A DNA stretch of 49,876 nucleotides from Bradyrhizobium sp. YR681 (GTDB taxonomy: Bacteria > Pseudomonadota > Alphaproteobacteria > Rhizobiales > Xanthobacteraceae), in NCBI RefSeq assembly GCF_000282615.1, contig NZ_AKIY01000217.1, positions 1 through 49,876 of the forward strand, written 5' to 3'. A program made the translations under genes and the position numbers. Positions 35,629 to 44,637 of this stretch are shown here, in pieces; position 1 is the stretch's first letter, and every line of letters begins with the position of its first letter. Under the pieces are notes generated by a model that worked only from the letters and a program-made list of their open reading frames with translations, was not told the DNA's origin and ran no database searches.

Positions 35629-36242
35629 GCCTCATCCTCCTTGATGAGGTGATGGATGCCGGAGCGGAAATAATCGTAGCCGGTGTACATGGTCAGGATC
35701 GCCGAGGCCCACAGCAGCAGCAGCCCGATCTGGGTCACGACAGGCACCACCTGGTCGCCGGCCTCGCCCGCGAGCAGGAAGCCGATGGCGACGAGCTGAA
35801 CGGTGGTCTTCCATTTGGCGAGCTTGGTCACGGGCACGCTGACGCGGAGGGCGGCGAGATACTCGCGCAGGCCCGAGACCAGGATCTCGCGGCACAGGAT
35901 CACGATGGCGGCCCACAGCGACCAGCCATGGATGATGCCGTCGGCGGCCAGCATGAGGAGGCACGAGGCGACCAGCAGCTTGTCGGCGATCGGGTCGAGC
36001 ATCCGGCCGAAAGCCGATTGCTGATTCCAGATCCGGGCGTAATAGCCGTCGAGATAATCCGTGACCGCCGCGCCGATGAAGATCGCGACCGCGACCCAGC
36101 GCAGCCACAGCGGGTAGTCCATGATCGACTGCGCATAGATGCACCCGACCACGACCGGAATCGCGGCGATCCGGCCGTAGGTCAGGATGTTCGGGAGGGA
36201 CATCGCGCGGCTGGTCGTCCCTCGTGTCGTGGCGATGTTCAT
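35625..36242 (-). CDS. pgsA: CDP-diacylglycerol-glycerol-3-phosphate 3-phosphatidyltransferase PgsA
   Basis: An inner-membrane enzyme for the first step of phosphatidylglycerol synthesis. The CDP-alcohol phosphotransferase motif DG-x2-AR-x8-G-x3-D-x3-D is intact (DGYYARIWNQQSAFGRMLDPIADK). Several hydrophobic helices are present. I choose the ATG at 36242, which follows AGGACGG. The ATG at 36203 (MSLPNILTYGRI) is an alternative that gives 192 residues, and the open frame continues to 36293. It leads moaD with a 4-base overlap and lies 107 bases downstream of uvrC. Confidence 0.9.
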   Translation of the reverse strand: MNIATTRGTTSRAMSLPNILTYGRIAAIPVVVGCIYAQSIMDYPLWLRWVAVAIFIGAAVTDYLDGYYARIWNQQSAFGRMLDPIADKLLVASCLLMLAADGIIHGWSLWAAIVILCREILVSGLREYLAALRVSVPVTKLAKWKTTVQLVAIGFLLAGEAGDQVVPVVTQIGLLLLWASAILTMYTGYDYFRSGIHHLIKEDEA

Positions 36243-36349
36243 CCGTCCTACCAATACCGCTCGTGCCTGAAGGTCAACCGTCCCGCTCCCCAAATGGGGT
36301 GCGGCATGCGACGACCATATGACCGGGCTCCCTTTGAGCCCCCTTTAGT

Positions 36350-38407
36350 TCACCCCGGCTGGGGATGGAAATAGTCGAAAATCCTGCGGGCGCTCTCGGC
36401 GCTCACCCCCGGAACCTTGCCGAGATCGGCGATCGAGGCCCGTTCGATCTCCTTCAGGGTTCCGAAATGATGCAGCAAGGCACGTTTGCGTGACGGGCCG
36501 ATGCCCGGAATCTCCTGCAAACCGGCCTCGCGGATGTCTTTCTTGCGCAGCTTGCGGTGCGAGCCGATGACGAAGCGGTGGGCCTCGTCCCGCAGCCGCT
36601 GGATGAAATAGAGCACGGGGTCGCGCGGCTCCAGCTTGATCGCCTCGCGCTCCGGCATGAACAGGGTCTCGCGGCCCGCATCCCGGTCCGGCCCCTTGGC
36701 GACCGACATCAGCGATACCTGGGTCAGGCCGAGATTTGCAAAGATTTCCCTGACCGCATTGAGCTGGCCGCGGCCGCCGTCGATGATGACGAGGTCGGGC
36801 CATTGCGGGAAATCGTCGTCCTTGGTTTTGGCCGCGCCCTCTTCGGGCGGGTTGATCAGGCGCTTGAAGCGGCGCTCCAGCACCTCGCGCATCATGGCGA
36901 AGTCGTCGCCCGGCGTGATCCCTTCCGATTTGATGTTGAACTTGCGGTACTGGTTTTTGACGAAGCCATCGGGCCCGGCGACGATCATGGCGCCGACCGC
37001 GTTGGTGCCCTGGATGTGGCTGTTGTCGTAGACCTCGATGCGCTTGGGCGCGTGGGGCAGGCTCAGCGTCGTGGCGATGGCGTCCAGCAACCGGCTCTGC
37101 GTCGCGGTGTCCGCGAGCTTGCGGCCGAGCGCCTCGCGCGCATTGGTCAGCGCGTGGGCGACGAGCTCCTTCTTCTCGCCGCGCTTGGGCGTGGTGACCT
37201 CGATCTTGTGGCCGGCCTTGATCGACAGCGCATTGGCGAGCAGCTCGCTCTCCTCGATCTCGTGGGAGAGCAGGATGTTCTTCGGCGGCGGCTTGTCGTC
37301 GTAGAACTGGGCGAGGAAGGACCCCAGCACTTCTTCCGGCGTATAGGTCTTTTCCGCCCGCGGGAAATAGGCGCGGTTGCCCCAGTTCTGCCCGGTGCGG
37401 AAGAAGAACACTTCGACGCAGAAGAAGCCGCCCTCCTGGTGCACCGCGAACACGTCGGCTTCCTCCACCGTGCGCGGATTGATGCCCTGCTGCGACTGGA
37501 TCGCGGAGAGCGCGGCGAGGCGGTCGCGGTAGAGCGCGGCGGTCTCGAATTCGAGCTCGCCGGAGGCTTTCTCCATCTCGCCGGCGAGCTCCTGCTTCAC
37601 CGCATGGCTCTTGCCGGACAGGAAGTCGGTCGCCTCGCGCACCAGCGTCGTATAGCCGGGGAAATCGATTTCGCGGGTGCAGGGGCCGGCGCAGCGGCGG
37701 ATCTGGTAGAGCAGGCAGGGCCGGCTTCGGCTCTCGAAAAAGGAATCGGTGCAGGAGCGGATCAGGAACGCGCGCTGCAACGCCGTGATGGTGCGGTTGA
37801 CGGCGCCGGCGGAGGCGAACGGGCCGAAATAGCGTCCGGGCCGCGATTGCGCGCCACGATGCTTCAGGATCTGCGGCGCCCAATGATCGCCGGTGATCAG
37901 GATGTAGGGAAACGATTTGTCGTCGCGCAGCTGCACGTTGAAGCGCGGCCGGAGCTGCTTGATGAGGTTGGCTTCCAGCAGCAGCGCCTCGGTCTCGGTA
38001 TTGGTCGAGATGATCTCGACGGTCACCGTGGCGGCGATCATGCGCAGGATGCGCGCGGGCTGCGGCGCGCTCTGTCGTGCGTAGTTGGACAGGCGCTTTT
38101 TGACGTTCTTGGCCTTGCCGACATAGAGCACGTCGGCATTCGCACTGAGCATGCGATAGACGCCGGGCGAGGTGGGGGCGAGCCGGACCGCGCGCTCGAT
38201 CGCCTCATGGCCGGTCGCAAGCGGCTCCTCGCCGATGGCGCCGCTCTCTTCGAGGATATCGGGCAGCAGCGCGTCGTCCTCGTCGTCGCCGCCGGTGGCG
38301 GGATCGACGTCCGGCGTCGCCAGCCCCTCGGGCGGGGCGTCGGCCCCAGCGCCGCGCAGCGCTTTGCGCGCGCGGTCGTCGGGATTGTCGGTGGAATCGT
38401 GAGCCAT
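36350..38407 (-). CDS. uvrC: Excinuclease ABC subunit C
   Basis: UvrC makes both incisions in nucleotide excision repair. The GIY-YIG nuclease ([26 protein letters not shown]) handles the 3' cut and the RNase H-like domain ([35 protein letters not shown]) the 5' cut, with a UVR motif and a terminal HhH2 ([19 protein letters not shown]). At 685 residues it is longer than the E. coli protein (610) because of an acidic, Ala/Asp-rich N-terminal extension of about 75 residues. The four-Cys cluster near [17 protein letters not shown] is present. It heads the uvrC-pgsA-moaD-moaE-prmB run. Confidence 0.95.
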   Translation of the reverse strand: MAHDSTDNPDDRARKALRGAGADAPPEGLATPDVDPATGGDDEDDALLPDILEESGAIGEEPLATGHEAIERAVRLAPTSPGVYRMLSANADVLYVGKAKNVKKRLSNYARQSAPQPARILRMIAATVTVEIISTNTETEALLLEANLIKQLRPRFNVQLRDDKSFPYILITGDHWAPQILKHRGAQSRPGRYFGPFASAGAVNRTITALQRAFLIRSCTDSFFESRSRPCLLYQIRRCAGPCTREIDFPGYTTLVREATDFLSGKSHAVKQELAGEMEKASGELEFETAALYRDRLAALSAIQSQQGINPRTVEEADVFAVHQEGGFFCVEVFFFRTGQNWGNRAYFPRAEKTYTPEEVLGSFLAQFYDDKPPPKNILLSHEIEESELLANALSIKAGHKIEVTTPKRGEKKELVAHALTNAREALGRKLADTATQSRLLDAIATTLSLPHAPKRIEVYDNSHIQGTNAVGAMIVAGPDGFVKNQYRKFNIKSEGITPGDDFAMMREVLERRFKRLINPPEEGAAKTKDDDFPQWPDLVIIDGGRGQLNAVREIFANLGLTQVSLMSVAKGPDRDAGRETLFMPEREAIKLEPRDPVLYFIQRLRDEAHRFVIGSHRKLRKKDIREAGLQEIPGIGPSRKRALLHHFGTLKEIERASIADLGKVPGVSAESARRIFDYFHPQPG

Positions 38408-38527
38408 GATGCGAATTTAGGCGCTGGGGGGGCCGATTTGAAGTTCCGGCTGTGCGGCACGCACAGCAATGGCGGCGTGGTTCCCGGTAACGCTTGCTTA
38501 AGCCTGTTAACAGCGCGGTAACCCGGC

Positions 38528-38543
38528 TTAACAGGCCTTTAAC
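38528..38543 (+). promoter_or_regulatory. CtrA-like binding box TTAA-N7-TTAAC
   Basis: The bases TTAA-CAGGCCT-TTAAC match the full alphaproteobacterial CtrA consensus, 115 bases before the ATG of the outer-membrane protein. Additional half-sites (CTTAAG, GTTAAC, GTAACC) lie at about 38497-38524. The match is by sequence only. Confidence 0.5.
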
Positions 38544-38657
38544 TTAAAACTCTCGATAAATCTTACGCGAAAAGTTCTTGGTTCCGTAACCATGCGGTTT
38601 TGCCTTGCGTGGCGGCGCGGGCACGCGCGGGGGCGGCAGTTGCGTTGGAGAGTACCG

Positions 38658-39281
38658 ATGAAGAGGTTCGTTGTAGGCGCAGCCGCGTTGGTTGCTGCCG
38701 GCTGGACAGCTTCGGCAGAGGCCGCCGATATGAATTACGGAGGGCGTGCGCCCTACACCGTCAACCAGCCGCTCAACGCCTATAGCTGGGCTGGCCCGTA
38801 TCTCGGCGGCAACGTTGGTTACGAGTGGGGCTCGGTCGACAACAATCCCGCCAAGCCGTCCGGCTTCGTCGGCGGCGTGCAGGCCGGCTACAATTTCCAG
38901 AACGGTCCGTGGGTGTTCGGTGTCGAGGGCGACATCCAGGCCGCAGGCGCCGACGACACCTTCGCGCCGTGGAAGTTCTCAAATCCCTGGTTCGGCACCC
39001 TGCGCGGCCGCGCCGGCTATGCCTTCAGCAACGTGCTGTTCTACGGCACCGCGGGCCTTGCCTTCGGTGAGCTGCGTGCGCAGACCTTCGGCTGGACGGA
39101 GTCGCACACCAGCGCCGGCTGGACCATCGGTGCCGGTGCCGAACTCGGCCTCGCGCCGAACTGGAGCGTGAAGCTCGAATATCTCTACATCGATCTGTCG
39201 ACGAGCCAGTTCGCAATTACGGGCGTGTCAAACGGCTATAGCGCCAGCGTTGTGCGCGCAGGCGTGAACTATCACTTCTGA
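38658..39281 (+). CDS. Outer-membrane beta-barrel protein (Omp25/RopB-like porin family)
   Basis: 207 residues. A Sec signal (MKRFVVGAAALVAAGWTASAEA) is followed by an eight-strand-type barrel with alternating aromatic strands: SWAGPYLGGNVGYEW, FVGGVQAGYNFQ, WVFGVEGDIQ, TLRGRAGYAF, VLFYGTAGLAFGE, SAGWTIGAGAELGL, WSVKLEYLYIDL, and the C-terminal YSASVVRAGVNYHF ending in Phe as needed for BAM insertion. It is likely an abundant surface protein. GGAG precedes the ATG at 38658. It is monocistronic with a CtrA-like box upstream and a strong terminator downstream. Confidence 0.92.
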   Translation: MKRFVVGAAALVAAGWTASAEAADMNYGGRAPYTVNQPLNAYSWAGPYLGGNVGYEWGSVDNNPAKPSGFVGGVQAGYNFQNGPWVFGVEGDIQAAGADDTFAPWKFSNPWFGTLRGRAGYAFSNVLFYGTAGLAFGELRAQTFGWTESHTSAGWTIGAGAELGLAPNWSVKLEYLYIDLSTSQFAITGVSNGYSASVVRAGVNYHF

Positions 39282-39312
39282 TAGCTGAAGAAGAAAATAC
39301 CGGACAACAACC

Positions 39313-39341
39313 TCCCGGCCGCTCGCGGCCGGGACTTTTTT
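39313..39341 (+). terminator. Rho-independent terminator after the outer-membrane protein gene
   Basis: The 9-bp stem TCCCGGCCG / CGGCCGGGA with loop CTCG is followed by a seven-T run (CTTTTTTTG). It starts 31 bases after the stop codon. Confidence 0.93.
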
Positions 39342-39382
39342 TGCGCCAGGTGTTCTTCGCGAAGCGTTCGCTTGGAAATACG

Positions 39383-39598
39383 CTAGGAGAGAATGACTAA
39401 ATTGACCGCCTTGGGTCCCTTCCCCTTCTTGTCCGGCTCGACTTCAAAAGTGATGCGCTGTCCTTCGGCAAGGTCCTTTAGTCCGGCCCGCTCTACAGCA
39501 GTAATGTGCACGAAAACATCGCGACCACCGTCATCCGGTTTGATGAAGCCGTAGCCGCGCTCGCCGTTGAAAAACTTGACCGTTCCCGTCATGGCCAT
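39383..39598 (-). CDS. Cold-shock protein (CspA family)
   Basis: A 71-residue single-stranded nucleic acid-binding OB-fold protein. RNP1 is GYGFIKP and RNP2 VFVHITAVERAG, with the start MTGTVKFFNGERGYGFI typical of CspA. AGGGGGAG lies upstream of the ATG at 39598; the frame is open to 39643. The roughly 180-base leader upstream, with a possible TATTAT at 39791-39786, may act as the long 5' UTR usual for cold-shock mRNAs. Confidence 0.93.
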   Translation of the reverse strand: MAMTGTVKFFNGERGYGFIKPDDGGRDVFVHITAVERAGLKDLAEGQRITFEVEPDKKGKGPKAVNLVILS

Positions 39599-39785
39599 CG
39601 GGAAACTCCCCCTCATTGCTCCTCCGTCGTGACGCAGACTCACGTCACGACATGACCGGGCATTACGAAGCCCGGGAGCTGGCCATCCTTGGGCGGACCT
39701 TTCGGCCCGGTCGGATCTTTCTTAGGCCTTCACTCCGCCGCAACCATTCGCGGAAGCGGAACGTAAAGCCAGTCACGGAAACAGC

Positions 39786-39791
39786 ATAATA
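39786..39791 (-). promoter_or_regulatory. Possible -10 element of the cold-shock gene
   Basis: TATTAT on the minus strand, about 190 bases before the ATG, preceded 15 bases upstream by a weak -35 candidate TAGTCA. It would give a long leader. The region 39599-39861 otherwise holds no gene. Confidence 0.3.
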
Positions 39792-39861
39792 CGGTTCGTT
39801 GCGGATTGACTACCGCTCCTGCATATTTTTCCCAAGAATGCCGGAGTGTTACGGCCTGGTG

Positions 39862-40722
39862 TTAAGGCTTGGGCACCTCTAATCGGAATCTGGCAGCGCC
39901 GCCTTGTCCGAGCGGCATTTCCAGCTCCGGCAGGATCGTCTTGAGCTCGCCGTGCAACGTGTAGGGCGGATTGACGATCAAGAGGCCGGTCGAGGTGAGG
40001 GCTGCGCCGTCGGCTTGCGGTGCGACGCTGAATTCGAGGCGCAGACATTTTCCCGGCGGTTTTGCTGCGGCTGCGAGCCGCGCCACTGATTGCGCCAGGG
40101 TGTCGGTGGCGCGCCGGCTCTTGGCCGGATACCAGATTACGTAGATACCGGTCGGCCATTTCGTGAAAGCGGCCGAGAAGGCTTCGCCCAGCTTTTCGAA
40201 CTCGTCCTTGGCCTCGAAGGGCGGGTCGATCAGCACGAGGCCGCGCCGCTCCTTTGGCGGCACGAAGGCCGGCAGCGCCACCCAGCCGTCGAGATCGACC
40301 ACGCGGGCCTGTTCGTCGCGGCGCAACACGGCGATCAGCGCCTTGCGCGCCTTCGGCTCGAGCTCGCAGGCGACGAGGCGATCCTGCGGCCGCATCAGGC
40401 CGCGCGCGATCAGCGGCGAGCCCGGATAAGCCTTGAGTTCGCCCTTCGGATTGAAGGCGCGGACGATGTCGAGATACGGCTTTATCAGCGTGATGGCGTC
40501 GTTCGACAGGCGCGCCTGCAGCAGCCGTGCGATCCCCGTCAGCCACTCGCCGCCACGCTGCGCCTCGTCGCTTTCCAGATCGTACAGGCCGGCGCCGGCG
40601 TGGGTGTCGATGACGCGGAACGCCCCCGGCTTGTCCTGGAGATAGGTGATGATGCGTGCCAGCACGATGTGCTTGATGACATCGGCGAAGCTGCCGGCAT
40701 GGAAGGCGTGGCGGTAATTCAT
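39862..40722 (-). CDS. rlmJ: 23S rRNA (adenine(2030)-N(6))-methyltransferase RlmJ
   Basis: 286 residues. The start MNYRHAFHAGSFADVIKHIVL is diagnostic for the RlmJ family. The SAM site lies in VIDTHAGAGLYDL and the catalytic motif is LIDPPFEAKDEFEKL. It methylates A2030 of 23S rRNA and is needed in E. coli for use of extracellular DNA as a carbon source. Length is normal. No operon partner is evident. Confidence 0.95.
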   Translation of the reverse strand: MNYRHAFHAGSFADVIKHIVLARIITYLQDKPGAFRVIDTHAGAGLYDLESDEAQRGGEWLTGIARLLQARLSNDAITLIKPYLDIVRAFNPKGELKAYPGSPLIARGLMRPQDRLVACELEPKARKALIAVLRRDEQARVVDLDGWVALPAFVPPKERRGLVLIDPPFEAKDEFEKLGEAFSAAFTKWPTGIYVIWYPAKSRRATDTLAQSVARLAAAAKPPGKCLRLEFSVAPQADGAALTSTGLLIVNPPYTLHGELKTILPELEMPLGQGGAARFRLEVPKP

Positions 40723-40776
40723 GGGAAGAGCACTACGCCACGTGACGGCCCGAGCAAAGGGGCACGAGAGCTGCGG

Positions 40777-41469
40777 CTACCCACCCCTGATCGGCGGCAT
40801 CGTCACCTGGTCACGCCGGCAGGCGCGGCGATCGGTTTCCTCGCAGGCGCGGAATTGAAGGTCCTTGCTGAGGCAGATGCGCACCTCGGAAAGGCGCGTC
40901 CGGTTGCACGTGACCGAGACGGCTGCGTTGCTCAGGCCCGGATTGGCCTTGATGAAGGCTTCCTCGACCTCCGCCGGCGCCACGGTCTTGGCTTGCGACA
41001 GGTCGAGATACTCGGCCGGAATCTTGATCGCGGCGCGCGCTTTGCGGATCGTCTCGAAATAGTTGCGGTCGGTCAGCCCCGCGCAGGTGCCGTGCTTGTC
41101 CCATTCGTTGAAGATCAGGCCCGGCGCCGGCATCAGATCGAGCATCGAGGAGACGATGCTGCGGTTCAGCCGCGGCGCCGGCCGCTGGCAATATTCCGGA
41201 AAACCGTTCTCATATTGCGGCCACAGCCCGTGCACGACGAAAGCATAGGGCCGGCCGCCGCACTGGATCTGCGAGCGGCCGCCGCGCTCGGCCGCCTCCT
41301 CGCAGAACGAGGGCGACCACGACAGCGACAGCACATAGAAATCGAATTCGCCGGGCGCGTTCTGCCGCCTGTCCTGGGCCTTGGCGCCGCCGGCGAGCGC
41401 GGCCAGGCCGGCGGCGATCGTCAGCGAGATCACCAGGCGGGAGAACGAATGCAATCTGGAATGAAACAT
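40777..41469 (-). CDS. Secreted ribonuclease T2
   Basis: 230 residues with a signal peptide (SRLVISLTIAAGLAALAGGAKAQ). Both active-site segments are present: CAS I FVVHGLWPQYENG and CAS II EWDKHGTC, each with its catalytic His. Several Cys suit periplasmic disulfides. It should cut RNA to 3'-phosphates by way of cyclic intermediates, as E. coli RNase I does, probably for phosphate or nucleotide salvage. GAGGGGCG precedes the ATG at 41469. Confidence 0.93.
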   Translation of the reverse strand: MFHSRLHSFSRLVISLTIAAGLAALAGGAKAQDRRQNAPGEFDFYVLSLSWSPSFCEEAAERGGRSQIQCGGRPYAFVVHGLWPQYENGFPEYCQRPAPRLNRSIVSSMLDLMPAPGLIFNEWDKHGTCAGLTDRNYFETIRKARAAIKIPAEYLDLSQAKTVAPAEVEEAFIKANPGLSNAAVSVTCNRTRLSEVRICLSKDLQFRACEETDRRACRRDQVTMPPIRGG

Positions 41470-41587
41470 GGCGACGCCCCTCAACTAGACTGTGCATCGA
41501 GCCTAGCAGGCGATAAGAACATTTCAAGAACAAATTTCAGGCGGCCATCGGTTGGCCGCTTGAGCAGTCCGAATCAAGGCTGTCGAA

Positions 41588-42049
41588 TTACTGCCGGGCG
41601 GCGCGGCAGGCCGGATTGTAGGCCCAGTTGCGGTCGAGCCCGACCACGCACCATTCGACGCCATTGCCATAGCCGGCGAAGCCGCCGTCCTCGATGATCG
41701 AGAAATGCACCTTGCGCATCTTGCCGTCAGTCAGCATGGCCTCGCCGGTGCAATAGCGGCGCGGAATGTTGTCGGACTGCCAGGGCCGGAACGCGACCTC
41801 GTGCACGGCAGCGAAGCCGGTGATCTTCAACGAGGAATTCCAGAACGAGCTTTCCTTTTCCCAGAACTGGGTGGCGATCGTCGGCAGTGCCTTGTCGCAA
41901 TCGGCGACGGCGCCGTCATAGCGCGGTCCGCTCAGCCAGAAGTTCAGCTCCAGCGGATTGGCGGCCTTGGCCTCGCCGAGCGACAGCGCTCCGAACATCA
42001 GGCCGAGCATGGCGGCAAAGCGGAACGATTTGAGGAAGAGGGCGCGCAT
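41588..42049 (-). CDS. Small exported protein, function unknown
   Basis: 153 residues with a Sec-type leader (FRFAAMLGLMFGALSLGEAKA). The mature part has four Cys (VADCDKAL, RRYCTGEA, VEWCVVG, NPACRAA), consistent with two disulfides, and many aromatic residues. I recognise the type as a recurrent Rhizobiales hypothetical protein but no domain. The start is placed at the ATG at 42049 before the leader; an ATG at 42067 is possible. It lies 118 bases upstream of the RNase T2 start site, on the same strand. Confidence 0.72.
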   Translation of the reverse strand: MRALFLKSFRFAAMLGLMFGALSLGEAKAANPLELNFWLSGPRYDGAVADCDKALPTIATQFWEKESSFWNSSLKITGFAAVHEVAFRPWQSDNIPRRYCTGEAMLTDGKMRKVHFSIIEDGGFAGYGNGVEWCVVGLDRNWAYNPACRAARQ

Positions 42050-42231
42050 GGGCAATCCAGACAGCATGATCTGCGAGAGGCGGACGGTGCCGCGAAGGCC
42101 GGGGGAGGTCAAGTGCAGCGCGGCAACACTTCGCCAGGAGTTGACCATGACGTCGCAGCCAACCGGGCTTCAGTTCTTTTCATGGCCAGTCCGGCACCGT
42201 AAACTGGTGCCAACCAATTGGAGTGACGGGA

Positions 42232-42537
42232 ATGCGAATCATTGCGGCCGCGGGCCTTCTTGCCGGCCTGGTTTTTCTGGGGGGGACGGCGAGCCAGTCG
42301 GCGCGCGCCGATATCCTTCCGGTGCCTCCGTTCAAGGGCAACGACACCGGCGGCATCATCGCCTATTCGATGGCGACCCAGGTCGATGCGCGGCAGGTCG
42401 CGGTCGATCACTGCGCGCGCTACGGCAAGGTCGTCAAATTCCTCGGCGTTCAGGCCTATGAGGGCGGTTACATCTCGTTTTCCTGCCGCTGGGTGCCCTA
42501 TGGCGCCGCCGACCGGCCGATCCGCACGCTGTACTGA
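42232..42537 (+). CDS. Small exported protein, function unknown
   Basis: 101 residues. A signal peptide (MRIIAAAGLLAGLVFLGG, cleavage near ARA) precedes a compact ~70-residue part with two Cys (DHCARYGK, SFSCRWVPYG) and the phrase GGIIAYSMATQVDARQVAVDHCARYGK. This looks like the repeated small secreted proteins of Bradyrhizobium, with no known role. GGAGTGACGGGA precedes the ATG. The next gene starts 44 bases downstream on the same strand, so cotranscription is likely. Confidence 0.75.
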   Translation: MRIIAAAGLLAGLVFLGGTASQSARADILPVPPFKGNDTGGIIAYSMATQVDARQVAVDHCARYGKVVKFLGVQAYEGGYISFSCRWVPYGAADRPIRTLY

Positions 42538-42581
42538 GGCGCTGTCGTAGCGCCGCAATCTCTCAGCCGGGAGCCTTTGAC

Positions 42582-43112
42582 ATGACGCGCAAGCTCGCTT
42601 TGCTCGGCTCGGCCGTTTGCCTCGTGTTGTCGGCAGCCAGCGCCTGCGCCGACGACCTGCCGGTGCGCAAGGCCGGCCTGTGGGAAATGAAGATGGTCAG
42701 GAGCGGCTCGCAGATGCCGGAAATGACCATGCAGCACTGCACCGACGAGACCGTCGACAAGGAGATGAACAACAACGTCTCCCCGATGGCCAAGCAGATC
42801 TGCGCCAAGCAGGACATCAAGAAGACGGCGACCGGTTATGTCACCGATTCCGAGTGCAGCGTCGCCGGCGTCAGCACCACCTCGCATGCCGAGATCACGG
42901 GCGATTTCAACTCGGCCTATACTGTGAAGACCACCATGCACGCGCAAGGCGGCGCCGCTGGCAGCGCGGGCCGCGATACGACGATGCAGCTCGAAGCGAA
43001 ATGGCTGGGCGCCTGCAAGCCGGAGCAGAAGCCCGGCGACATCGTGATGCCCGGCGGTTTCAAGATGAACGTGCGCGACATCGACAAGCTGAAGGCGTTG
43101 CTGCCGAAGTAG
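42582..43112 (+). CDS. Exported DUF3617 family protein
   Basis: 176 residues with a leader (KLALLGSAVCLVLSAASACA). The mature part matches DUF3617: LPVRKAGLWEMKMVRSG near the start, then MTMQHCTDE and the pairs of Cys (KQICAKQD, DSECSVAG, LGACKPEQKPGDIVMP). The family is periplasmic and functionally unknown. GGGAGC precedes the ATG at 42582. It is followed by a palindromic repeat and converges on the histidine kinase gene. Confidence 0.88.
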   Translation: MTRKLALLGSAVCLVLSAASACADDLPVRKAGLWEMKMVRSGSQMPEMTMQHCTDETVDKEMNNNVSPMAKQICAKQDIKKTATGYVTDSECSVAGVSTTSHAEITGDFNSAYTVKTTMHAQGGAAGSAGRDTTMQLEAKWLGACKPEQKPGDIVMPGGFKMNVRDIDKLKALLPK

Positions 43113-43131
43113 AGTTGGATCGTCTTGAGAC

Positions 43132-43222
43132 CGTAGCCCGGATGGAGCGAAGCGAAATCCGGGGCCTTGCATCGATCGCGAAGACAGAATCCCGGATTGC
43201 GCTGCGCTCCATCCGGGCTACG
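43132..43222. repeat. Palindromic repeat CGTAGCCCGGATGGAGCG...CCGGGCTACG
   Basis: Near-perfect arms CGTAGCCCGGATGGAGCGAA / GCGCTCCATCCGGGCTACG, with an internal CCGGG pair, as in the common Rhizobiales element. It separates the convergent DUF3617 and histidine kinase genes. The right arm ends 8 bases before the kinase stop. Confidence 0.88.
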
Positions 43223-43229
43223 TCATCAG

Positions 43230-44618
43230 CTACACCGGAATCCGCACGCTCGCCCGTAATCCCCCCATCGGGCTGTCGCCGAGGGTGATATCGCCGCCAT
43301 GCGAGCGGGCGATGTCGCGGGCGATGGCGAGGCCAAGGCCGGTACCGCCTTCGTCCTGGTTGCGGGCGTTGTCCAGGCGCAGGAACGGCTTGAACACTTC
43401 TTCGCGCAAGTGCGCGGGAATCCCCGGCCCGTCGTCGTCGACCGTGACGGTCAAATAACGGTGATCGCGCTGGCCGGTGATGGCGATGCTCTTGCCGTAG
43501 CGCGCCGCGTTGGTGACGAGGTTGGCGAGGCAGCGCTTGAACGAGGCCGGCTTCACGGTGACCACGGGCAGGCCGTGGAATGCCACCGTCGCGGCATGGC
43601 CGTGGCGCTCGGCGTCGCTGCGCAGCTCTTCGAGCGCCTGCGCCATGTCGGTCGGCTGCGACTGCTCACCGGAATCGCCGCGGGCGAAGGCGAGGTAGTC
43701 CTCCAGCATCATCGACATCTCGTCGACGTCCTTGCGCATGCCTTCGAGCTCGGGGCTGTCGCCGATCAGCTCCAGCTCGAGCTTGAAGCGGGTGAGGATG
43801 GTGCGCAGATCGTGGCTGACGCCGGCGAGCATCGCGGTGCGCTGCTCCATCGTGCGTTCGATTCGCGATTTCATTTCAAGGAAGGCAATCGACGCGCGTC
43901 GCACCTCGCGCGCGCCGCGCGGGCGGAAGTTCGGGGCTTCGCGGCCCTTGCCGAAACTTTCGGCGGCGTCCGCAAGGCGCAGGATCGGCTTGATCTGGTT
44001 GCGCAGGAACAGCACCGCGACGATCAGCAGGATCGAGGACGTGCCGACCATCCAGAACAGGAAGATTTCCGAGTTCGAGGCATAGGCGGCGCTGCGCTGC
44101 GCGAACACGCGCATCACGGCGTCGTCGAGCTGGATGCGGATCTCGACCAGATTGGAGCGGCCGACCGTGTCGATCCAGAACGAGCGCCCGATCTGGCGGC
44201 CGAGCTGCACCGAGAGCGTCTGGTCGAGCAGCGAGAAGAACGGCTTTGGTCCCGGCGGCGGCATGTCGCCGGCGGGCAGGAAGTCGACGACGAGGCCGAG
44301 CCGCTGCTGGGCGATGCGGCGGATCTCGTTGCGGTCCTTGTCCTGCGGATAGCCCTTGTAGACGTCGATCAGCGCGGCGATGTCCTGCACCACCGCGGCC
44401 GACAGGCGGCGCGTCACCGTGTTCCAGTGCCGCTCCATGAACACGAAGGCGACGACCGATTGCAGGATCACCATCGGCACGATCATGATGAGCAGCGCGC
44501 GGGCATAGAGGCCGGTCGGCATCCAGCCCTTGAACGCGTTGCCCATCCAGCCATTGGCGGCGGAGACGCGGCCGGCCGCGCTCTTGAGCAGCGTCAGGCC
44601 GGTATCGATCGTGCTCAT
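43230..44618 (-). CDS. EnvZ/OmpB-type sensor histidine kinase
   Basis: 462 residues. Transmembrane helix one is near 38-62 (ALLIMIVPMVILQSVVAFVFM), followed by a periplasmic sensor of about 120 residues. The second helix is near 185-205 (IFLFWMVGTSSILLIVAVLFL), then HAMP, HisKA with the phospho-acceptor His in AGVSHDLRTILTRFKLELELIG, and HATPase_c (NLVTNAARYG, VDDDGPGIP, GTGLGLAIARDIARSHGG). It pairs with the response regulator 19 bases upstream. The stimulus is unknown. The start is the ATG at 44618 (MSTIDTG). Confidence 0.92.
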   Translation of the reverse strand: MSTIDTGLTLLKSAAGRVSAANGWMGNAFKGWMPTGLYARALLIMIVPMVILQSVVAFVFMERHWNTVTRRLSAAVVQDIAALIDVYKGYPQDKDRNEIRRIAQQRLGLVVDFLPAGDMPPPGPKPFFSLLDQTLSVQLGRQIGRSFWIDTVGRSNLVEIRIQLDDAVMRVFAQRSAAYASNSEIFLFWMVGTSSILLIVAVLFLRNQIKPILRLADAAESFGKGREAPNFRPRGAREVRRASIAFLEMKSRIERTMEQRTAMLAGVSHDLRTILTRFKLELELIGDSPELEGMRKDVDEMSMMLEDYLAFARGDSGEQSQPTDMAQALEELRSDAERHGHAATVAFHGLPVVTVKPASFKRCLANLVTNAARYGKSIAITGQRDHRYLTVTVDDDGPGIPAHLREEVFKPFLRLDNARNQDEGGTGLGLAIARDIARSHGGDITLGDSPMGGLRASVRIPV

Positions 44619-44637
44619 CGGTCGCGCTTCACTTGAT

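Noticed and set aside
36318..36345. Hairpin GGGCTC/GAGCCC as the uvrC terminator
   Set aside because: In the uvrC direction no T-run follows. The T-rich side is on the plus strand, where no gene ends.
36557..38521. Open frame of 654 codons opposite uvrC
   Set aside because: It is antisense to a complete uvrC and carries no ribosome-binding site or motif.
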